Source of the DNA: Pavlovales sp. CCMP2436
Taxonomy: Eukaryota > Haptophyta > Pavlovophyceae > Pavlovales
NCBI GenBank assembly: GCA_026770615.1
Contig: MU631693.1
Location: 6,866 to 23,790, forward strand
Reading direction: 5' to 3'
DNA length: 16,925 nt
The notes below the pieces were generated by a model. That model searched no databases and had not been told where the DNA came from. It saw only the letters and a list, made by a program, of their open reading frames with translations. Both the position numbers and the translations under genes were made by a program. The first letter of the stretch is position 1, and each line of letters begins with the position of its first letter. Positions 16,194 to 16,925 of the stretch are shown piece by piece.

Positions 16194-16654
16194 TCTATGG
16201 TGGTACCGAATGTGACCAACGTTATGGGCCGGGGAGTAACCGTAAGTTATAAGTTAGTTTTAGTTTGTATTTTACAGGCTTCGTGGACGGTGTCCTTGGT
16301 GGAAAAGTGGAATTGGACGGCATGCGGGATCCGTGGAGATGCGTGAGGCACGCCACTGCCAGCTCACAGCTGCGCGTGGCGGGCGGCGCGGCCGGGTGCA
16401 GACGACAGCGCGGCAGAGCCGAGAGAGCGCACGCGCGGCTTCAAAGAGTGCAGCCGAGGAGAGCGGCTTCAAAAGGGGAAAAGGAGAGTAGAGGAGGGCA
16501 GCCCGTCCGCCAGAGGAGGGTAGCGGCCCGATCTGAGGTGGGCGCACGGCGCGAAGGCGAGTTGCTGGGGGATGGCGGGAGGAGTGGTGGCAGAGGAGCG
16601 GTAGCAGGCGCCTGGCACTACCGCTGGCAGGGGGGCTACACTGTCTAGCACTGC
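16194..16654. other. GC-rich region without a supported gene
   Basis: Very GC-rich and purine-skewed on the plus strand from 16300. The open frames on both strands are Arg/Gly/Ala- or Pro/Ser/Arg-rich and look compositional. It may hold the 3' UTR of the minus-strand host gene that ends at 16655. Confidence 0.4.
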
Positions 16655-16804
16655 CTAGCACTGCTCCACCAGGACGACGAGCTTGATGGCGGTGGTGGTC
16701 TGACCGCCCTCGTCCGTGCCCACGTCGACGAACTCAGGGCGACAGGTGAGGTCGAGCCCCTCCGTCTCGATGTACTGCCGCGCGATGGCGATGCCCTTCA
16801 CGGC
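16655..16804 (-). CDS. Probable last exon of a host nuclear gene
   Basis: On the minus strand a 49-residue open stretch beginning AVKGIAIARQYIETEG and ending LVVLVEQC, then TAG (16655-16657). Directly upstream is a pyrimidine-rich CCCCCACTGTTGCAG, a good 3' splice site, so the exon would start at 16804 in phase 0. Codon use is strongly G/C-ending, unlike the viral genes. Protein family not recognised. It indicates that this end of the window is host chromosome. Confidence 0.5.
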   Translation of the reverse strand, partial: AVKGIAIARQYIETEGLDLTCRPEFVDVGTDEGGQTTTAIKLVVLVEQC

Positions 16805-16925
16805 CTGCAACAGTGGGGGAACAGCAGTGGCACAGAACACATCACATATTGCGTGGGGTCTCACAAAGGGCGAGCACCGGGGTGGGGGGGGGTTGGTGTG
16901 TGTGTGCGTGTGTGGGTGGGGGGGG
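16805..16925 (-). other. Probable host intron with low-complexity GT/G tract
   Basis: Follows the inferred splice acceptor on the minus strand and ends in a g-rich and gt-repeat tract (about 16880-16925), which on the minus strand is CA/C-rich. The window ends inside it. Confidence 0.35.

Noticed and set aside
16265..16661. 127-129 codon ORFs on both strands
   Set aside because: Low-complexity Arg/Gly or Pro/Ser content in very GC-rich DNA, with no start context or motifs.
1..16925. CRISPR arrays, tRNA or rRNA genes, integrase, PolB, viral protease
   Set aside because: I looked for spaced direct repeats, cloverleaf-like sequence and the motifs of these enzymes and saw none; some may lie left of the window.

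Overview
The window looks like an endogenous Polinton-like virus (PLV, a relative of polintons and virophages) in the genome of a GC-rich unicellular eukaryote, probably an alga or other protist. The evidence is a gene set typical of PLVs in one block of about 15 kb: a double-jelly-roll major capsid protein, a penton-type minor capsid protein, an A32/FtsK-HerA packaging ATPase, a fibre with a discoidin fold, an SF1 helicase, a class-3 lipase and a GIY-YIG endonuclease. The block then gives way to GC-rich repetitive DNA and what looks like the last exon of a host gene. No polymerase, integrase, protease or left terminal repeat is visible. The left end of the element lies outside the window, since the first ORF is already open at base 1.

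Layout. 1-5142 (+): a partial large protein of unknown function, an SF1 helicase fused to a nuclease-like domain, and two small unknown genes. 5316-10942 (-): in transcription order from the right, a Q/T/P-rich helical protein, the packaging ATPase, a P/S/G-rich virion-like protein, the fibre and the lipase. 11035-13557 (+): penton, a small pVI-like protein and the major capsid protein, divergent from the minus-strand block across a 92-bp AT-rich gap. 14113-14799 (-): GIY-YIG nuclease. 14800-16650: repeats, including two foldback elements (15074-15369 and 15892-16193), a satellite of about 135 bp and 10-bp tandem repeats. 16655-16804 (-): probable host terminal exon.

The main observation is uneven decay. 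Reading the frames by hand, almost every morphogenesis gene is broken. I find three in-frame stops (TGA in the ATPase, TGA in the capsid protein, TAG in the fibre), about nine shifts equal to one missing base, mostly in A/T homopolymers, and one equal to one extra base. In each gene the conserved or clearly protein-like sequence resumes in the new frame. The partial protein, helicase, lipase and GIY-YIG gene are open throughout. Three explanations compete: an integrated virus losing its capsid module while replication genes are kept, homopolymer errors in the assembly, or recoding by -1 frameshifting. The nonsense codons and the intact A6/A7 runs in the left genes argue against assembly error as the only cause.

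If intact, the genes would work together as follows: helicase and partner protein in replication; ATPase to package DNA; capsid, penton and pVI-like protein to build the icosahedral shell; the discoidin fibre to bind host glycans; the lipase to act on membranes at entry or exit; the GIY-YIG nuclease in mobility or recombination.
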